Positions 59,919 through 63,126 of a DNA stretch of 63,126 nt are shown piece by piece. The stretch is from assembly GCF_003259255.1 (NCBI RefSeq), contig NZ_QGOL01000023.1, forward strand, positions 1 through 63,126. The letters are read 5' to 3'. The DNA is from Algoriphagus litoralis (GTDB lineage Bacteria; Bacteroidota; Bacteroidia; Cytophagales; Cyclobacteriaceae). The notes beneath the pieces were generated by a model, which searched no databases, was not told the DNA's origin, and saw only the letters and a list, made by a program, of their open reading frames with translations. The stretch's first letter is position 1; each line of letters starts with the position of its first letter. A program made the position numbers and the translations under genes.

Positions 59919-62900
59919 TGTCAAATCAGCCCCCAATTCACTACAGTTGGTGTTTTAAAAAGGGCAAAAGGCCAGCTGGGATTTTTTGCCTTACTGCTAT
60001 TTTGGCTCGGTTTATTTTTGACGATACCAAATTTTGGTTTTTCTCAATCCCAAGGATCTGGTGATGAGCTACCGACCATTAACTTAAAAGAAGCTGGCAG
60101 AGCATTAAAGTCTAACCAAGTTAACGCTCGAATGGGGGGGGGTTCCCCATTATCTGCCCGAACTCTTGAGTTTGAGAGTTTTTGTAGTTCCCAAGCAGAT
60201 CTTCAGTTCAGCAATGGGGTAAGAATTCCTGGATCTGCTGCCAATCTTACAGTTGGAGCTAGCTATAGATTTCCTAATGTGGTTATTGGTGGGATTCCAA
60301 CAAGTAGTGGCGTTGGTGTAATTCAAGTAGATGCTATAGTTACGATTGAGCAATTGGTAAATGGTACCTTGGCTGATATCGATGGTAATTCAGGAGCGTC
60401 TCAAGGTTATAATGAAGCTCTACAACCAATTTTTACAACGAGAGGCGGAAGTAATAATGCCGGGTTGGGTTATGCTACCTTCAATATTGAGTTTGTTGTT
60501 TCTGGAACCACAACACCGATTACAATTCCAAGTTTTGCGGGGTATTTAATCGATATTGATGGTGATCCACAACAGCGTGAGTTTCAGTCAATTTCATCGA
60601 ACCTTAATGTTTCTTTTGGTGCTGGTGCTGCTTCAAGAATTGCTGAAATTACTTCTAACAACCCAGCTCCTTTCAATATTCGATATCAAAATTCTGATGG
60701 GCAAAATAGAACTGCAGGAGGCAATAATCTTCCGAGAGATCTTTATGCCAATATGATGCAGGTTGAATTTGTAGGCATAAGTTCTTTCAAGTGGAGAATC
60801 GGTGTTGAAAATTTAGTTTCTGCTGGCTCGGAATCTAGATATTTCTCATTGTATGTTTCTTGTTTGCCAGATTTTACAGTTGACAATTTGGATTTTAGTG
60901 ATGCTCCTGCAACTTATGGAGCTCCATCTCATGTGAGAGGAAATTCTCTTCCACGTTTTGGCGCTACAGTCGACACTGAGGCTGGTCCTTTTCCTGCTAC
61001 TTTTGGAAATCAAGCAAATGGGGATGATAATAATCAATCTCCAGACGATGAAGATGGAGTTACTTTCCCTTCAACATTTGCCGCTGGTAGTAATGCTACT
61101 GTTACCCTAACCACTACATCATCAGGTGATGCAAAAGTGAATGGTTGGATCGATTGGAATGGCGACGGTGACTTTTTGGATGAAGGTGAAAAGGTAGTAG
61201 TTAACAGGAATGTTAATGGTACTGGCGTATCTACAAACATTAGTATTCCTGTGCCATGCGATGCGAAAGCTGGATTTACTTACATGCGGTTTAGAATAAA
61301 CACTGCTGGTGGTTTGGAATCAAATGGTTCATCTTTGAATGGTGAAGTTGAAGATTACCGAATTCAGATAACCAGTAATTTTACACCAATTACTTTTTCA
61401 GATCAGCCAGATCCTGCTATCTATTGTGTAGGTCAAACTCCAGTTGCACCACTTTCTGTTACTGCGGCTGGGTCTGGTACACTGACTTATCAGTGGTACG
61501 TGAATACCCAAAACAACACGACTACCGGCACCCTTATCAATGGAGCTACTTCTTCTTCTTATACACCCCCTGTCACAGAGGCAGTATTAGGCGATAGATA
61601 TTATTATGTAATTGTTACAGGCAACTGTAAGCCTGCTACTTCGAATACTGCGAAGATTACAGTGAATGCTGTGCCTGCGGCGCCAAGCCTGACGGAAGTT
61701 CAGCCTACCTGCTCGGTTCCGACGGGTTCAATCAGCTTCACTGCTGCGGCAAATGTTCAGTATTCCTTGACCTCAGATTTTGCTAATCTTTTAACTCCAT
61801 CGAACGGAGTAATTACAATTTCAGAATTGGCGGCTAATTCAAGCGGGACAGTATTTGCAAGAACAACAGGCACCAATTGTTCCTCCTCTGCACCGTATTC
61901 AATAGGGAGTACCTTAGATGCCCCTGCTACTCCTGAAGGATTATCCTTTGTTGTAGTTAGAAACACTGGAAACTATAATTTCAAAGCAAATAAGTCCAAT
62001 CAAGGAAACTCTTTAAGATGGTACAATTCATTAGGTGATCAAAATCCATTGCCAGGTACACCAGAAATAACAAGTGCTAATCTTGGCGAATTCACTAAAT
62101 ACGTAAGTGAAGTAAATGAAAACGGATGCGAGAGTCCGAGAGTGGCTGCTGCAATTATTGTTCAAGAGGATTTTCCTCCTTGTGAGCCAGTTGACTTTAA
62201 CTGCTCTACAAATAATCTAAACTTTCCAGCGGTTTATTTGAGTGATGCGAACGGAAATAGAATTACTGGTACTTGCGAGGATGGAGTTCAGCAGGATGTT
62301 TTTATTACTGTGCAGATTCAGCAAAACTCTAATGCAGCAAGATACAATACTAGGTTGTTTGCCAAGCTGTATATAGGAGAAGACCCAACCCCAATTCAGG
62401 TGAATTCCTTTTTAGGATTAATTGATGTTGGTGATGGAAATGTTGTTACCCGTGTTATTCAACAAGTTGATGGATGGACATGTGGTGATGAACTTAGACT
62501 TGAAAATATCCTTGTGGTATGGCTTACAAATGCCAACTCAACCCCTCAGGTTTGTAATGATTATAATCCTGCACAAAGCGAATGTTTACCTGAGATTTTT
62601 GTTTCAGCTCCACTTTCCGCAGATATTGAATACACTTCTTGTTTTGGAGACACTGGTTCTACATTCTCTTTTAATGCAGATGTTAATGGGGGCGTTCCAT
62701 CTTATACTTATAAGTGGGATTTTGATAATAATGGTGTTTTTGATTTGGAGGGTAATAACGCTAATCCAGTTCATACCTACGCAGATCAAAGCGCAACCCA
62801 AATTAGGTTAGTTGTAGTTGATTCTCAGAATCCAGCTGTTTCAGTTACCCGGATTGAGAACATCTTATACCCTACTCCATTTGATGTAAGTATTGAGCTT

Positions 62901-63126
62901 GTACAGCCAACCTGCGATGTAGCAAAAGGTAAGATTACAGTAGGAGTAGTTAATGGAGCTACATACTCTATTGTGCCAAATGTATTCCAGGCATCTAATG
63001 TATTTAATGAAGTTGATCCAGGAGTTTATACGGTAACCGTAAAAACTGCTGATGGTTGTTTGAGAACTACTACAGCATCTATAAATGCTCAGCCTCAGAC
63101 CCCGGAAGCTCCAATGTTGACGGTTC
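59919..63126 (+). CDS. Giant secreted GEVED/PKD surface protein, 5' part
   Basis: Open to the right edge: 1,069 codons and no stop. The start is a TTG giving (M)SNQPQFTTVGVLKRAKGQ followed by the signal helix LGFFALLLFWLGLFLTIPNFGFSQS; no in-frame ATG precedes residue 72. After a unique region (about 80-340) comes a DEDG(V)-rich domain with the GEVEDYRI motif at 475-482, then Ig-like repeats (QPTCSVPTGSI near 592 and QPTCDVAKGKI near 1005 are diagnostic of the gliding-associated adhesins), and a PKD domain (KWDFDNNGVFDLEG near 930). A type IX sorting domain would be expected at the unseen C-terminus. A run of nine G sits at codons 72-75. Confidence 0.88.

Noticed and set aside
59902..59958. 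An ATG opening the surface-protein gene
   Set aside because: It opens only an 18-codon frame (stop TAA at 59956-59958). The long frame runs in another register, with its start at the TTG at 59919, where the signal peptide begins.
60150..62811. Several open frames of 60-130 codons within the surface-protein region, on both strands
   Set aside because: They are out of frame with the 1,069-codon reading frame that carries GEVED and PKD motifs and have low-complexity content.
1..63126. rRNA, tRNA, prophage, insertion sequence, transposase or CRISPR array
   Set aside because: I looked through the coding frames and gaps on both strands and saw no transposase or integrase motif, no cloverleaf and no regular direct-repeat array; the only mobile-like feature is the short dispersed repeat.

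Overview
The window reads as chromosomal DNA from a gliding-type Bacteroidota, most like a Cyclobacteriaceae/Algoriphagus relative. Evidence: GldJ-, GldI- and GldE-type genes; many Bacteroidota families (DUF3857, DUF4221, DUF3127, a GEVED/PKD surface protein); -7 promoter boxes of the TAnnTTTG type; A-rich leaders with no clear Shine-Dalgarno sequence; and a 29-residue COX24/AURKAIP1-type basic protein. I see no rRNA, tRNA, CRISPR, prophage or insertion sequence. Most of it is housekeeping DNA in short operons.

Layout. 0-2.6 kb: metzincin-like lipoprotein and gldJ. 2.6-9.1 kb: mfd, a lone haem-copper oxidase subunit III, an SRPBCC-like protein, a Fur-family regulator and an aspartyl protease with PDZ domain. 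9.1-11.0 kb: LemA and two TPM-domain proteins. 11.1-15.4 kb: ndk, a DHH phosphoesterase and three tandem FKBP lipoproteins (the order known around gldI), then an isoprenylcysteine methyltransferase-like protein. 15.6-21.2 kb: saccharopine/alanine dehydrogenase-like enzyme, deoC, Na/Pi cotransporter, a divergent PiT-like membrane protein, tadA, superoxide dismutase. 21.5-33.5 kb: outer-membrane receptor, serine hydrolase, MaoC hydratase, three tandem DUF3857 proteins, methyltransferase, mtgA. 33.5-34.0 kb: an AT-rich gap with five DnaA-box-like sites, a candidate oriC. 34-41.3 kb: ClC channel, M28 peptidase, a secreted unknown, a DUF84 NTPase, YebC, NDH-2, a Spy/DUF4890-like protein. 41.4-47.4 kb: gltBD. 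47.7-53.8 kb: mutY-ssb-gldE facing HU-TPR-(29-aa protein)-rng. 53.8-59.4 kb: DUF4221 lipoprotein, conserved unknown, DUF3127, an ECF sigma factor with a tiny overlapping partner, alpha/beta hydrolase, aldehyde dehydrogenase. 59.9 kb to the end: the first 1,069 codons of a very large secreted GEVED/PKD protein that runs off the window.

The most unusual signals are: (i) a four-copy dispersed intergenic repeat of about 95-140 bp with conserved ends (ATGAAATCGAGCAT at one end, an AAATCAAATTATAAAC-type A/T block at the other), abutting the start codons of deoC, the outer-membrane receptor and mtgA, and carrying different hairpins inside; (ii) the DnaA-box cluster; (iii) a run of nine G near the 5' end of the giant surface-protein gene, where slippage would switch the gene off; (iv) a DUF3857 triplet in which only the first copy keeps the transglutaminase-like Cys/His pair; and (v) a PiT-like two-fold membrane protein divergent from a Na/Pi cotransporter.
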